A DNA stretch of 64,000 nucleotides, from positions 2,509,440 through 2,573,439 of the forward strand of contig CBDCAB010000006.1 of the NCBI GenBank assembly GCA_965213735.1. The letters are read 5' to 3'. Positions 34,807-43,667 of the stretch are shown here, piece by piece. The notes below the pieces were generated by a model. It was not told the DNA's origin. It saw only the letters and a program-made list of their open reading frames with translations, and did not search any database. A program made the position numbers and the translations under genes. The first letter of the stretch is position 1. The number at the start of each line of letters is the position of its first letter. The stretch comes from CALDTK01 sp965213735 (GTDB taxonomy: Bacteria > Bacteroidota > Bacteroidia > Chitinophagales > Saprospiraceae).

Positions 34807-34845
34807 CCCAGCACCCAGCACCTAGCTCCCAGCTCCCAGCTCCCA
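34807..34845. repeat. Short heptamer tract (CCCAGCA/CCCAGCT)
   Basis: CCCAGCACCCAGCACCTAGC... then AGCTCCC repeats: heptamers on the opposite strand from the GGGAGCT type at 17983 and elsewhere. Five to six units. Confidence 0.8.
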
Positions 34846-34994
34846 CCCTCAAAAGAGCAGCGCCCTAAAGGCATGCTACTATGTATAAATCCCTGATCGT
34901 CAGGTGCTACTGCTGAATTTCTTTGTGAATTAGTGAACAATCTAGTGCGACTTGCATGTTATATATGATAACGACCATTTCAAAACTACTCATC

Positions 34995-35651
34995 ATGAAA
35001 ACAATCTTTACACTACTCGCGGCTCTATTGCTGCTTACTCCGGCCACCAACGCTTCTGTTGAGCCGCACCCATCACCATACTTTACCTCGCAACCAATTC
35101 ACCTGCTTGCTTTTGAAGCCCGTGGGCTTGATGAAGGCGTTATCCTCTTCTGGGAAACTCAGGAAGAGTGGCAGGCGGATAGCTATACGATCGAACGCTC
35201 AGCTGATGGCGCTACCTGGCAATCAATCGGTCAACTCGAGGCCGGTGGTAACAACACTAGTTTGCGCAGGTATGTATTCGTTGATCGTACACCCTACATG
35301 GGCGCTAACTATTATCGCCTCGTAGCCACAGATTATACAGGCGACTCACATGTCTCCAGTTATCTCGACATGGAATATGATGGCGCCTTTGATCCCGCAA
35401 TCTTTCCAAATCCAGTTCGTGCAGCTGGGCAACTCAACGTCCGCCTCTTTGGCTTCGAGAATCAAGAAGCTCAACTCGAACTTATCGACTTGAATGGCCG
35501 TCGCTATGATCGCCAAAGCTTCAATCTCGCAGAAGGTGAAAACTTGCTGCCCATGGAGCTACCCCACGTCAGCAATGGCCTGTACTTCGTGCGCATATTT
35601 GTGGACGATTATCCAGTAACCACCTACCGCGTACTTATTCAGGAAGGATAA
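34995..35651 (+). CDS. Small T9SS-sorted secreted protein
   Basis: About 218 residues. The ATG at 34995 gives a clean signal peptide MKTIFTLLAALLLLTPATNA. The mature part is a single fibronectin-III-like domain (LLAFEARGLDEGVILFWETQEEWQADSYTIERSADG ... NYYRLVATDYTGD), the type often placed just before sorting domains. A T9SS type A domain follows (AIFPNPVRAAGQLNVRLFG ... LYFVRIFVDDYPVTTYRV). No catalytic domain. It is flanked by terminators on both sides, so it is probably a single-gene unit. Confidence 0.85.
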   Translation: MKTIFTLLAALLLLTPATNASVEPHPSPYFTSQPIHLLAFEARGLDEGVILFWETQEEWQADSYTIERSADGATWQSIGQLEAGGNNTSLRRYVFVDRTPYMGANYYRLVATDYTGDSHVSSYLDMEYDGAFDPAIFPNPVRAAGQLNVRLFGFENQEAQLELIDLNGRRYDRQSFNLAEGENLLPMELPHVSNGLYFVRIFVDDYPVTTYRVLIQEG

Positions 35652-35689
35652 ATTTCTGTTTGAGTACCATATTGAGAGCTTACAAAAAT

Positions 35690-35722
35690 GCCTGTATACG
35701 TCCGACGTGTACGGGCTTTTTT
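35690..35722 (+). terminator. Rho-independent terminator after the small T9SS gene
   Basis: GCCTGTATACGTC pairs with CGACGTGTACGGGC (with one G:T and one mismatch) and is followed by a T6 run. Directly after it comes an exact intergenic copy of the 14-mer motif (35723-35736). Confidence 0.75.
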
Positions 35723-35892
35723 GTTTTGGCGAAAGCTGGAACTTCTTCAACATGCGAATGCTCCACCAGCACAGGGCCAGTGGAGCATGCAATTAGGACC
35801 TGAAGCTCGCCTACACACCTTGATTGGTGGAGGCAGGTGACGTGCGTAGGGGAGTCAGGCCGCTGCTCGATACACGCCGCGAAGCGTGAATT

Positions 35893-37929
35893 TTAATGCT
35901 GAAGAACGAAGCGCTCGCTTTGCGCATACGCTCCAGCGGTAAAACGAATTAGATAGTTGCCGCTTGGCAAATCTTGAATATTGAGCACATGCTCGCCGTC
36001 GGATGTAAGCGGCCAAAACTTCAGCTTTTGACCACTGGCATCAATAATGCTAGCATAGACGGTGCGCGGTTGCTCGCTCGGGTTGACCTTCACGAGCAGC
36101 TGCCCTTGACTCGGATTTGGGTACAGCTCCGTGAGCAAGCTCGTCTCGGGCGCCGCCGTCACCGTAGCGCTCACCAAGTCGGAGGTATAATTGGTGCCAT
36201 CATAATCGACACTTGTGAGGCGATAATAGTAGGTCTGCCCCGCCGCGACTGTGCGGTCGAGGTAGCGATAGTTGCCAATCTGCATGGCGGGCACAAAGAC
36301 GAGTGAAGCGTAGGAACCGTCGTCGTTGCGGCGCTCGAGGCGGTAGCCACTGAGATCAACTTCAGAAGCACTCTGCCACTCCAACATAATCGCTGCAGCT
36401 TCAGCGCTTGCGCTAAAACTGATCAATTCAACGGGCAGCGGCGCGAGGCTGCTTTCTACCGCGCCTAAATCAACTGTACCGTTCTGGATGCGGGACGCAC
36501 CGGTGAAATCGTGCGATCCACTCACTGCAGCATTCGAGCCAGCATCAATGGCAGGTGAAGTAGCTGCGGTGATTTCTGGGTAACCTGCGGGCTGAGTGAG
36601 CAGTGGGTTTTGGCCGTAGATCATGCCTGGCCCGGCATTGAGTTGGTCGTTGCCAGCTGGGCTTGCGCGACTGAAAAGCCCGGTTTCGCTAGCTGCCTCT
36701 ACCAAAGAATGCGATATGTTGAGTGTACCGTCGACGAAGCGCACATCATAGCCACCAAAGGGATTGAAGGTGATGTCGTTGTCGTAGATGATGGTGTTGA
36801 CCACCGTAGCTTGGCTGTTGTTGAGGTAGATGCCGCCGCCTGAGCCGCCATTGCCACCTGCGAGATTGTTGGTGACGGTGCAATTGGTGAGGTTGAGCGT
36901 GCCACCAATGATATAAACTGCTCCAGCTGAAAAAGCTTGATTTTGATCGAAGATGACGTTGCGTGCGTTGATGGTGAGGTTGGCAGATGAAGTAGCGTAA
37001 ATGGCGCCGCCGTTACCTGCGGTGTTATTATTTGTGCCGGAGCCAATATTACGGTCGGCGATATTGCCTTGAAAAAGAGTCCGATCTAGGTCGAGGATAG
37101 AGTTGCCGTTGCTTGCCGAAAGAAAAATGGCCCCGCCGGTTTGGCCGATTGTGCTAGCAGTGACAGTTTGATTATTGATAAATCGGCAATCTGAGAACTT
37201 GGGATTGACAGTGCCTCCAGGTCCGTCAAAAGCTATTGCACCACCTTCATTATTAGCTTGATTATTGGAAAACTCGCAGAATCTAAAGACAGGAGAGCTT
37301 TCACCTCCGAAGCCATTGCCATAGATAGCTCCACCCCTACCGGTAGCAGCATTGTCGCGAAAGATGCAGCTGGTAAACACAGGATTGGCAATACCTCCAG
37401 CGCCATCGAGGTAGACAGCAGCACCTGCTCGACCGCGCTCTGTAGGTCCGTTGCTATTGATGCGATTGCCGTGGCCGGCGGTGATGGTAAAATTTTCTAA
37501 TCCGGCAGTTACTCCGCAGTTATTGCACAGGAGTACCGAGTAACTATTATCGGCTATATCACCAACAATGCCAATATCTCCACTAAGAATTGTAGTATTT
37601 GAAGCTGAAGCTTGGACGCGCAAAGTTTCGTTGCCGACGAAGCCGCCGATGATAGACACACCTGCTTTGAGCGGAAACGCAGTGAGGCGATCAGTTTCGT
37701 CGCAGGTTCCAGTGCAAGTGGTAGGCGTATAAGTGCCCTGCGCTACCCACACTTCATCGCCGCTAACTGCAAGTTGGAGCACTGCGTAAAGATCATTGCT
37801 GGCATTGGCCCAATCAGTTCCGGTCATTGTACCGGCGCCGTTGGGCGTGACGTAATGTGTAGCTGCGCGCAGCGGTGCGCCCATTGCCACTACCACACAG
37901 CAAAGTGCGGCGAGTAGGTAGGTTTGCAT
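35893..37929 (-). CDS. Beta-helix surface protein with T9SS sorting domain (paralogue 2)
   Basis: About 678 residues from the ATG at 37929 (MQTYLLAALCCVVVAMGAPLRAA, signal peptide). A right-handed beta-helix of the choice-of-anchor Q type has repeated GGAIYG/GGAIAFDG turns (ATGRGGAIYGNG, NNEGGAIAFDG, GNGGAIYAT, GGSGGGIYLNN). After it comes a fibronectin-like segment (LISFSASAEAAAIMLEWQSASE) and a T9SS type A domain (LTELYPNPSQGQLLVKVNPSE ... SGNYLIRFTAGAYAQSERF). The opening EVWVAQGTYTPTTCTGTC and GVSIIGGFVGNE match the larger protein at 27524-30112, so the two are paralogues 5.8 kb apart. Function unknown beyond surface display. Confidence 0.85.
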   Translation of the reverse strand: MQTYLLAALCCVVVAMGAPLRAATHYVTPNGAGTMTGTDWANASNDLYAVLQLAVSGDEVWVAQGTYTPTTCTGTCDETDRLTAFPLKAGVSIIGGFVGNETLRVQASASNTTILSGDIGIVGDIADNSYSVLLCNNCGVTAGLENFTITAGHGNRINSNGPTERGRAGAAVYLDGAGGIANPVFTSCIFRDNAATGRGGAIYGNGFGGESSPVFRFCEFSNNQANNEGGAIAFDGPGGTVNPKFSDCRFINNQTVTASTIGQTGGAIFLSASNGNSILDLDRTLFQGNIADRNIGSGTNNNTAGNGGAIYATSSANLTINARNVIFDQNQAFSAGAVYIIGGTLNLTNCTVTNNLAGGNGGSGGGIYLNNSQATVVNTIIYDNDITFNPFGGYDVRFVDGTLNISHSLVEAASETGLFSRASPAGNDQLNAGPGMIYGQNPLLTQPAGYPEITAATSPAIDAGSNAAVSGSHDFTGASRIQNGTVDLGAVESSLAPLPVELISFSASAEAAAIMLEWQSASEVDLSGYRLERRNDDGSYASLVFVPAMQIGNYRYLDRTVAAGQTYYYRLTSVDYDGTNYTSDLVSATVTAAPETSLLTELYPNPSQGQLLVKVNPSEQPRTVYASIIDASGQKLKFWPLTSDGEHVLNIQDLPSGNYLIRFTAGAYAQSERFVLQH

Positions 37930-38145
37930 AGTTGAAGTTTCGCGGTGTGTTGTGTATCGAGACCACAAAACTATCTGCAAATGTCGCTGCGGGCCTCCCT
38001 ACAATCAGGTAACTGGTTGATTGTCAAGAGTTATGATAATGGTTCTGCTTTCGCCAAAACTGCACTTCACCGGCCCAAATCGTGCAAAATTGCCCGATGT
38101 TTTGTCGAAAGGCGAAAAGAGAAATTAACTGCTAGAGGGTAGGAC

Positions 38146-38766
38146 TTAACCCATTTCCTGGCGGACCTCGGTAACTTCGGGAATCATGCGCTTAAGCATA
38201 GATTCGATGCCGCTTTTGAGCGTAACTGTAGAGGAGGGGCAGCCGCTGCAGGAACCTTGCATGATCACGGTAACGATGCCTTTTTCAAAACTCTTAAAGG
38301 CAATGTTGCCGCCATCCATCTCGACTGCAGGTCGGACATAAGTATCAATTAAATCTTCAACTTTCTTCACAATCGCTTCATCGTCGCCTGAGTATTCATA
38401 GTTGGCACGCCGCTCGGCTTGTAATTTTTCATATGCTTCCGCAAAACCTTCTTTAACGACTTCTTTTTCTTCTTCAACCCACTGCTTAATAAAAGACTTG
38501 GCTTTCAGCATGACATCATCCCAAGCATAATTAAACTCTTTAGTAATCGTCACAAAGTTATTGCACACATAGACACCTTTCACGTAAGGCTGCTCGAACA
38601 GTGCAGCTGCGAGAGGACTCCATTCCTGAGCTAGCTCTGCTTCCCGAAAATCAGCTGTGCCGTTGTAGAGCATGCGATTGGTGACAAACTTGAGCGACTC
38701 TGGATTAGGCGTTTGCTCGGTGTAGAGCATCACGGGGCTTTTCGCAGGGGTGGTAGGAGCGGACAT
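38146..38766 (-). CDS. NifU-like Fe-S scaffold/carrier protein (Nfu)
   Basis: 206 residues. The N-terminal part (~12-95: LYTEQTPNPESLKFVTN ... PLAAALFEQPYVKGVYV) is the Nfu_N domain; the C-terminal part (~130-206) is the NifU domain with VRPAVEMDGGNIAF and the cluster-binding C173-x2-C176 motif in GSCSGCPSSTVTLK. The domain order equals that of Bacteroidota and mitochondrial NFU1-type carriers, which pass 4Fe-4S clusters to target enzymes in the cytosol. It lies 73 bp downstream of the RNase III gene in the same direction. Confidence 0.93.
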   Translation of the reverse strand: MSAPTTPAKSPVMLYTEQTPNPESLKFVTNRMLYNGTADFREAELAQEWSPLAAALFEQPYVKGVYVCNNFVTITKEFNYAWDDVMLKAKSFIKQWVEEEKEVVKEGFAEAYEKLQAERRANYEYSGDDEAIVKKVEDLIDTYVRPAVEMDGGNIAFKSFEKGIVTVIMQGSCSGCPSSTVTLKSGIESMLKRMIPEVTEVRQEMG

Positions 38767-38839
38767 ACGGTTGTTGAGTTTGGCGGCTAGCGGAGTAACA
38801 CGAGAGACGGCAAGGGGTTGATCCGCTGCGTGTCGGAGT

Positions 38840-40114
38840 CTAGGCCTGGTGTGTGCTGAGCTGTGCAGATGTAGGTCCGGGATCAGGTGGTGCTGAGTGG
38901 TGGGCTACAGCGGCTACGGCGTCGAGTGCAGCCCCTACGCTTGCGAGCATCGGCACGAGCGTTCGCAGTGGCACTGCCCTTCGCCGGGAGGTCTTGCGCT
39001 GCGCAGAGGAGCGTGATCTGCTTTGCGGGGAGGGTTTGGGCTGAGGAGGGGGCGGAGTATCTGGATCGAGGGCATAAAGTGCAGCGTTGGCGGTGGCTGT
39101 ACCGTGCCAGATAGCGCGACCAAGGCGGGAGGTATTGCGGCGCTGTTTGCGTGGAGGCTTGGTGGCTTGGGAGTTGGGGGCTGGGGGCTGGGTGCTAGGG
39201 GCTGGGGTGTCTTCAACAATCTTGGCGCGACGCTTTCTCTTCGCTGGTTTATCCCCGCGTGGGCTTTGTTCGACCTCTTGAGAGGAGGCGGAGCTACTCT
39301 TGTGATCGCGTTTGCGCTTAGTCTTATTTTTGCGCTCGTAAGAGGGTTTTTCTGCTTTTTGTTTGAGTGCCTGGGCGGTTTCTTTGTCGACTACACCGAG
39401 CTTTTGCAGTGCGCGGAGGCTAGCACTTTGTTCGGCTGCTTTTTTATTGAAATCGTCGGCTGTTGCAATTTCTTTACTGCCGATCATGACGGCTACTTTA
39501 AAGCGATCTCGTCGATCATGCTTAAATTTTTTGACGAGTTTGTAGGTTATTTGTTTACCGTTCTTTTGGCAATGTTCGAGTAGTTGTGATTTATAGTTGT
39601 CATCGACCGTTTCGAGTTCGTGCATGTCGACGTAGAGTTTCAACATGCGCTGGATGACGAAGCGTTTGGTTGGTCGGTAGCCTTTTTCGAGGTAGACGGC
39701 TCCGACGAGGGCTTCTACGGCATTGCCGAGCATCGAGGCACTCAGGCGGGTGCGGTTGTATTCGGTAAGTAGCACGTCGAGGCCCATCGCGTCTCCGATG
39801 TGGTTGAGGCTTTTGCGCTTGACGATTTTGGAGCGCATTTTTGTGAGGAAGCCTTCATCGGCATCAGGATATTTTTTAAAGAGGTATTCGGCCACAATGG
39901 TGCCTAGTACGGCATCTCCCAGGTATTCGAGTCGCTCATTGTTGGTTTGGCTGCTGTCGCGAATGCCTTGGTTGCTTTTGTGCGAAAAGGCTAGTTTAAA
40001 AATTGCGAGTCGTGCTGGCACGAAACCTGTCATTTGCCGCACCCTTCGCGACAGGTTTTTGTCGGGAGAGAAGTACAGGTTGTAGATGCGAAGGAAAAAC
40101 CGGATGATTAGCAC
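38840..40114 (-). CDS. rnc: Ribonuclease III with an unusually long basic C-terminal tail
   Basis: 424 residues; typical RNase III is ~225-250. The catalytic domain carries the signature NNERLEYLGDAVLG (E63, D67) and GNAVEALVGAVYLEKG (E134, with Asn131 where E. coli has Asp; I believe this is usual in Bacteroidota). A dsRNA-binding domain spans ~167-237. The remaining ~180 residues form a Lys/Arg/Pro/Ser-rich, probably disordered tail (KRKRDHKSS..., APSTQPPAPNSQ...). Part of the tail (around 39170-39215) is coded by a GCTGGGG heptamer tract like those between genes, so the tail seems to have grown by repeat expansion. Processes rRNA and other dsRNA. Start at 40114 with an amphipathic N-terminus. 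Confidence 0.93.
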   Translation of the reverse strand: MLIIRFFLRIYNLYFSPDKNLSRRVRQMTGFVPARLAIFKLAFSHKSNQGIRDSSQTNNERLEYLGDAVLGTIVAEYLFKKYPDADEGFLTKMRSKIVKRKSLNHIGDAMGLDVLLTEYNRTRLSASMLGNAVEALVGAVYLEKGYRPTKRFVIQRMLKLYVDMHELETVDDNYKSQLLEHCQKNGKQITYKLVKKFKHDRRDRFKVAVMIGSKEIATADDFNKKAAEQSASLRALQKLGVVDKETAQALKQKAEKPSYERKNKTKRKRDHKSSSASSQEVEQSPRGDKPAKRKRRAKIVEDTPAPSTQPPAPNSQATKPPRKQRRNTSRLGRAIWHGTATANAALYALDPDTPPPPQPKPSPQSRSRSSAQRKTSRRRAVPLRTLVPMLASVGAALDAVAAVAHHSAPPDPGPTSAQLSTHQA

Positions 40115-40141
40115 GGGCGGAACTTAGGTGTATAGTGCATG

Positions 40142-40228
40142 GGGGGAAGTGGGAAGTGGGAGGTGGGATATGAGAAGTGGGAGGTGGGATATGAGAAGTG
40201 GGAAGTGGGAGGTGAGAAGTGGGAGCTC
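40142..40228. repeat. Heptamer tract (GGGAAGT / GGGAGGT / GGGATAT / GAGAAGT)
   Basis: About a dozen consecutive 7-mers, same family as 15694-15777, directly upstream of rnc. Confidence 0.9.
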
Positions 40229-40330
40229 AGGAATTTACGGCTACTCCTATTGTTTTTGCTCAGAAGTATTTGGCTAGCTGGGCTAAGATGATGCAAAGGA
40301 ACGTAAAAAGCTGGGGCTGGGGAAGCCTCC

Positions 40331-41030
40331 GGCGGGGGTGCCTCCGTGTGCCTCCGTGCCCTAAGCGTAGCGCCTCCGTGGGCCTCCGTGAGAAACTGCC
40401 TGATGTGACGCCTCTCCCACGGAGGGACACGGAGAGTTAGCACGGAGGAGCACGGAGGGGCCAAGGCTATCGAAGTATTCAACCTTCAGCCTAGCGCCTC
40501 CGTGGGCCTCCGTGAGAAACTGCTTTGTACGACGCCTCCCACACGGAGGGACACGGAGAGTTAGCACGGAGGAGCGCGGAGGGCCAAGGCTATCGAAGTA
40601 TTCAACCTTCAGCCTATCGCCTCCGTGACGCTCCGTGCCCAAAGCGTAGCGCCTCCGTGGGCCTCTGTGAGAAACTGCCTGATGTGACGCCTCCCACACG
40701 GAGGGACACGGAGAGTCGGCACGGAGGAAGCACGGAGGGGTTTACTATTATTGGAATATTCAACCTTTAGCCTATCGCCTCCGTGACTCTCCGTGCCCAA
40801 AGCGTAGCGCCTCCGTGGGCCTCCGTGAGAAGCTGCCTAATGTCACGCCTCCCACACGGAGGGACGCGGAGAGTTTGCACGGAGGAGCACGGAGGGGCCA
40901 AGGCTATTGAAGTATTCAACCTTCAGCCTAGCGCCTCTGTGGGCCTCCGTGAGAAACTGCTTTGTACGACGCCTCCCACACGGAGGGACACGGAGATGTT
41001 GCACGGAGGAAGCACGGAGGGGCGCGGAGT
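40331..41030. repeat. Second array of the 157-bp CTCCGTG/CACGGAG repeat, opposite orientation
   Basis: The anchor GAGAA(A/G)CTGC recurs near 40389, 40514, 40669, 40827 and 40951, giving periods of 125, 155, 158 and 124 bp. The shorter ones lack a ~32-bp internal block. Sequence is the reverse complement of the 1018-2926 array; spacer order is B B A B. All open frames here translate the repeat. Confidence 0.93.
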
Positions 41031-41084
41031 AATAAGTGCCTGGCTGCCAGCGAGGAGTAAGAACTGAGCCGCGGCTGGCTATCT

Positions 41085-41123
41085 AACCCCCAGCACCCAG
41101 CACCTAGCACCCAGCCCCCAGCT
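41085..41123. repeat. Short heptamer tract (CCCAGCA/CCTAGCA/CCCAGCC)
   Basis: Five to six 7-mers, the reverse complement type of the GGGGGCT tracts. It ends a few bases before the K+ channel stop codon. Confidence 0.85.
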
Positions 41124-41126
41124 CCC

Positions 41127-42125
41127 CTACCCCCCATCAACCAAATCTAGCGCATCAGTGAGACTTTCCCCAGCAATCGGAGCAGACTCTAAGGCATCAA
41201 TGCGATCTAGCCGAAGTACCATCTGACCTTCAGCAGTAGGATGATACATTGGCGCAAACCGCTGCCCAAACTTGAGGCAACTCGCCCGGTAACTCGTATG
41301 CGCATACACCTGACGCGCATATGTCTCGTCATAGCCGCTAATCTGCACGATAAACTCCCCATCCGCTAAATCCACCGCAGCTACATCACAGTCTACCAGC
41401 GGACTGTCAGCCGTGATCGGGTGGACAATCGTCCAATTGAGCGGAAACATCGCGATCGTCTCCCGCTCGAGGGGAAGCGTGAAAAATTGTCGCTTGCGCG
41501 AACCTTCACCCTCTTCACTTACCCAACTATACACCACCTGCGCACCCACATTGATGAGCTTGGTCGACGAGCGGCTGGCAATGCGAAACATAAAGCCCGT
41601 ACCCTCTTGATACGGCGCAATCAGGGCGTGATTGCTAAACATGACCAATTTTTGCGGCCGCGAAAAGCGAGCAAAAAATAAGCCCGTAGCTAAGGCTAAA
41701 CTCATCAATCCTATTAAAGCACCAATACCAGCCAGCAACTGCTGCGGAACAGTACTCGGTGACATAGACCCGTAGCCAACTGTTGTAAAGGTTTGGATGC
41801 TAAAGAAAAAACAACCTGCTAACTCCTCGTACCAAGGTCCTGTGGGAATACCTGAAATTCCCTCAACTCCGATAGCATAAAAAAGCACCCCCAAAATGAA
41901 GTTAATCAACACGTAGTACGCTATCACCGCAGCAAAAAAGGCCCACCACCGCATCTTGATAAGCCACTGGTAGGCATGTCGAGTGTGTACACCCTTACGC
42001 ACCACGTTGAAGTCGCCGTTCTTGTCGAGTAGCCGCACGCCGCGCCCCGACAGCTTTTCACCAAACCCGTAGTCTTCATGTGGCGCACTGTCGCCATCAG
42101 CTTGGGCAAACGGATTGATTCGCAT
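41127..42125 (-). CDS. KirBac-type inward rectifier potassium channel
   Basis: 332 residues. The transmembrane part has M1 (~58-82, WWAFFAAVIAYYVLINFILGVLF), a pore helix and selectivity filter FTTVGYGS (TVGYG at 115-119), and M2 (~130-155, LAGIGALIGLMSLALATGLFFARF). The rest (~157-330) is the immunoglobulin-like cytoplasmic IRK domain (RPQKLVMFSNHALIAPYQEG, LMFRIA-like FMFRIASRSSTKLINV, HPITADSPL). The slide-helix region RHAYQWLIKMRW precedes M1. It should be an inner-membrane K+ channel gated through the C-terminal domain. Divergent from the acyltransferase gene (45 bp). Confidence 0.95.
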   Translation of the reverse strand: MRINPFAQADGDSAPHEDYGFGEKLSGRGVRLLDKNGDFNVVRKGVHTRHAYQWLIKMRWWAFFAAVIAYYVLINFILGVLFYAIGVEGISGIPTGPWYEELAGCFFFSIQTFTTVGYGSMSPSTVPQQLLAGIGALIGLMSLALATGLFFARFSRPQKLVMFSNHALIAPYQEGTGFMFRIASRSSTKLINVGAQVVYSWVSEEGEGSRKRQFFTLPLERETIAMFPLNWTIVHPITADSPLVDCDVAAVDLADGEFIVQISGYDETYARQVYAHTSYRASCLKFGQRFAPMYHPTAEGQMVLRLDRIDALESAPIAGESLTDALDLVDGG

Positions 42126-42170
42126 AGTGCTACAAACCTAGTATCGCTCACGTAGTTCTTTCTTGCGACT

Positions 42171-42737
42171 ATGTCTGTGACCAAACGTATAGGTGCCTTC
42201 CTGCTCGCCAAGTGGGGGTGGACCATCCAAGGGCCAGTGCCGTGGGATGTGCCAAAGTGTGTCGTCGTAGTCTATCCACACACCAGCAATTGGGATTTCC
42301 CGGTCGGCATACTCTTCAACATGAAGACCGGGCTCGACATCAACTGGGTGGGCAAACACACACTCTTTAAGCCGCCGCTGGGAGGGCTAATGAAGCGCAT
42401 CGGCGGCAGACCTGTAGTGCGCACAGGCAACACCAAATTTGTTGATGCCGTCGCTGAAGTCTTTAAGCGAGAGAAGGAATTTCGACTCTGTGTTACGCCT
42501 GAAGGCACGCGCACACGCCCTGATGAGCTAAAATCGGGCTTCCATCATATCGCACGTGCGGCTGGTGTGCCAATCGTGTTTGTAGCTTTTGACTGGGGAA
42601 CTAAAGTCATGAGGTGGCAAGAGCCGTTCTGGCCCGACGAGGACTACACGCGCACCCTGGCAGCCTTTCATGATGCTTTTCGCGGCTCGACTGGCTACCA
42701 CCCGCAAGACGCTTACAACATTCCCGAACCGGAGTAG
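42171..42737 (+). CDS. 1-acyl-sn-glycerol-3-phosphate acyltransferase-like protein
   Basis: 188 residues, compact. The PlsC-type catalytic block HTSNWD (H37, D42; HxxxxD) is present, as is the substrate motif TPEGTR (109-114, E111). Fits the small lysophospholipid/glycerol acyltransferase group acting at the inner membrane on glycerophospholipid precursors. No membrane helix is obvious; association is probably peripheral. The next gene (M90 peptidase) follows in the same direction 34 bp downstream. Confidence 0.85.
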   Translation: MSVTKRIGAFLLAKWGWTIQGPVPWDVPKCVVVVYPHTSNWDFPVGILFNMKTGLDINWVGKHTLFKPPLGGLMKRIGGRPVVRTGNTKFVDAVAEVFKREKEFRLCVTPEGTRTRPDELKSGFHHIARAAGVPIVFVAFDWGTKVMRWQEPFWPDEDYTRTLAAFHDAFRGSTGYHPQDAYNIPEPE

Positions 42738-42771
42738 TGCACGATTAGCAGCATTTGGCGTTCTGCTAATC

Positions 42772-43593
42772 ATGAACCCCGCAATTCTCGTCATCATCGG
42801 CTGTGTAGCTCTCCTCGTGGGAGCTTTTATTTTCCTGTTTTTGCGAAAGCGAAAACTGCCTAAAGAACCGGTACCGAAGAAATGGAGAAAAATCCTCAAG
42901 AAAAGGGTCCGCTACTACCGCGAACTGCCCACCGAAGAAAAGAAACGCTTCGCCAAACGCGTGCAAGGCTTCCTGGATACGGTACACGTCAATGGCGCTG
43001 GAGTCGAAGTGACCTTAACCGATAAATTGCTCGTAGCCGCCAGTGCTGAAATCCCCCTCTTTGGCTTTGTCGACTGGCGCTATCCAAATATTGATGAAGT
43101 AATATTAGTATCAGGTAAATTCTCACTTGATTTTAATCCCGAAAGCGATAACAAGCACGTATTAGGAGTCGTCGGCAATCGTGAACTTTCACGCGCAATG
43201 GTATTGAGTAAATCTGCCCTACACGAAGGATTCGGGCGGCACACCGATCACAACGTTGGGATACACGAATTCACTCATTTAATAGATATGAGTGACGGCG
43301 CAGTTGATGGCTCACCTGAATATTATCTCGGCGATGGATTTGTCGGGCCGTGGATGCGCCTGGTGCACAAGGAGATGCGTAAAGTACGCGAAGGGCACAG
43401 CGATCTCGATGATTACGCAGCCACCAACGAAGCCGAGTTTTTCGCAGTTGCCACCGAATACTTCTTTAATCGACCTGATGAATTGGATAAGGATCATCCC
43501 AAGCTGTACACCATGCTCGAACGCATCTTCAAGCAAGATCCTGCTGCTGAAAGCCCAGTAAAAGCTTTTGAAGAAGATCCTGAACTCGCATGA
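42772..43593 (+). CDS. M90 (MtfA-like) zinc-dependent peptidase
   Basis: About 273 residues from the ATG at 42772. An N-terminal membrane helix (MNPAILVIIGCVALLVGAFI) anchors it. The soluble domain holds the zinc motif HEFTH (165-169) and the downstream acidic NEAEFFAVATEYFF, matching the MtfA/M90 family (MtfA of E. coli binds Mlc and has aminopeptidase activity). The membrane anchor differs from soluble E. coli MtfA, and is common in Bacteroidota members (from memory). Follows the acyltransferase closely, so probably one transcript. A one-mismatch 14-mer copy lies at 42837-42850. Confidence 0.88.
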   Translation: MNPAILVIIGCVALLVGAFIFLFLRKRKLPKEPVPKKWRKILKKRVRYYRELPTEEKKRFAKRVQGFLDTVHVNGAGVEVTLTDKLLVAASAEIPLFGFVDWRYPNIDEVILVSGKFSLDFNPESDNKHVLGVVGNRELSRAMVLSKSALHEGFGRHTDHNVGIHEFTHLIDMSDGAVDGSPEYYLGDGFVGPWMRLVHKEMRKVREGHSDLDDYAATNEAEFFAVATEYFFNRPDELDKDHPKLYTMLERIFKQDPAAESPVKAFEEDPELA

Positions 43594-43625
43594 GGTAGGG
43601 ATGCCGTGATACGAGGCTGGTGCGC

Positions 43626-43667
43626 GACACAATGGCAGCTAAATCTAGAGCTACGCGACATTGTGTC
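43626..43667. promoter_or_regulatory. Inverted repeat upstream of hsp20
   Basis: GACACAATG (43626-43634) and CATTGTGTC (43659-43667) are perfect 9-bp arms, 24 bp apart, about 106 bp before the hsp20 start. It could be a regulator site or the terminator of the peptidase gene (no T-run). It does not match CIRCE. Confidence 0.35.

Noticed and set aside
40331..41030. Similar 60-125-codon frames in the second array
   Set aside because: Same reason: repeat translation.
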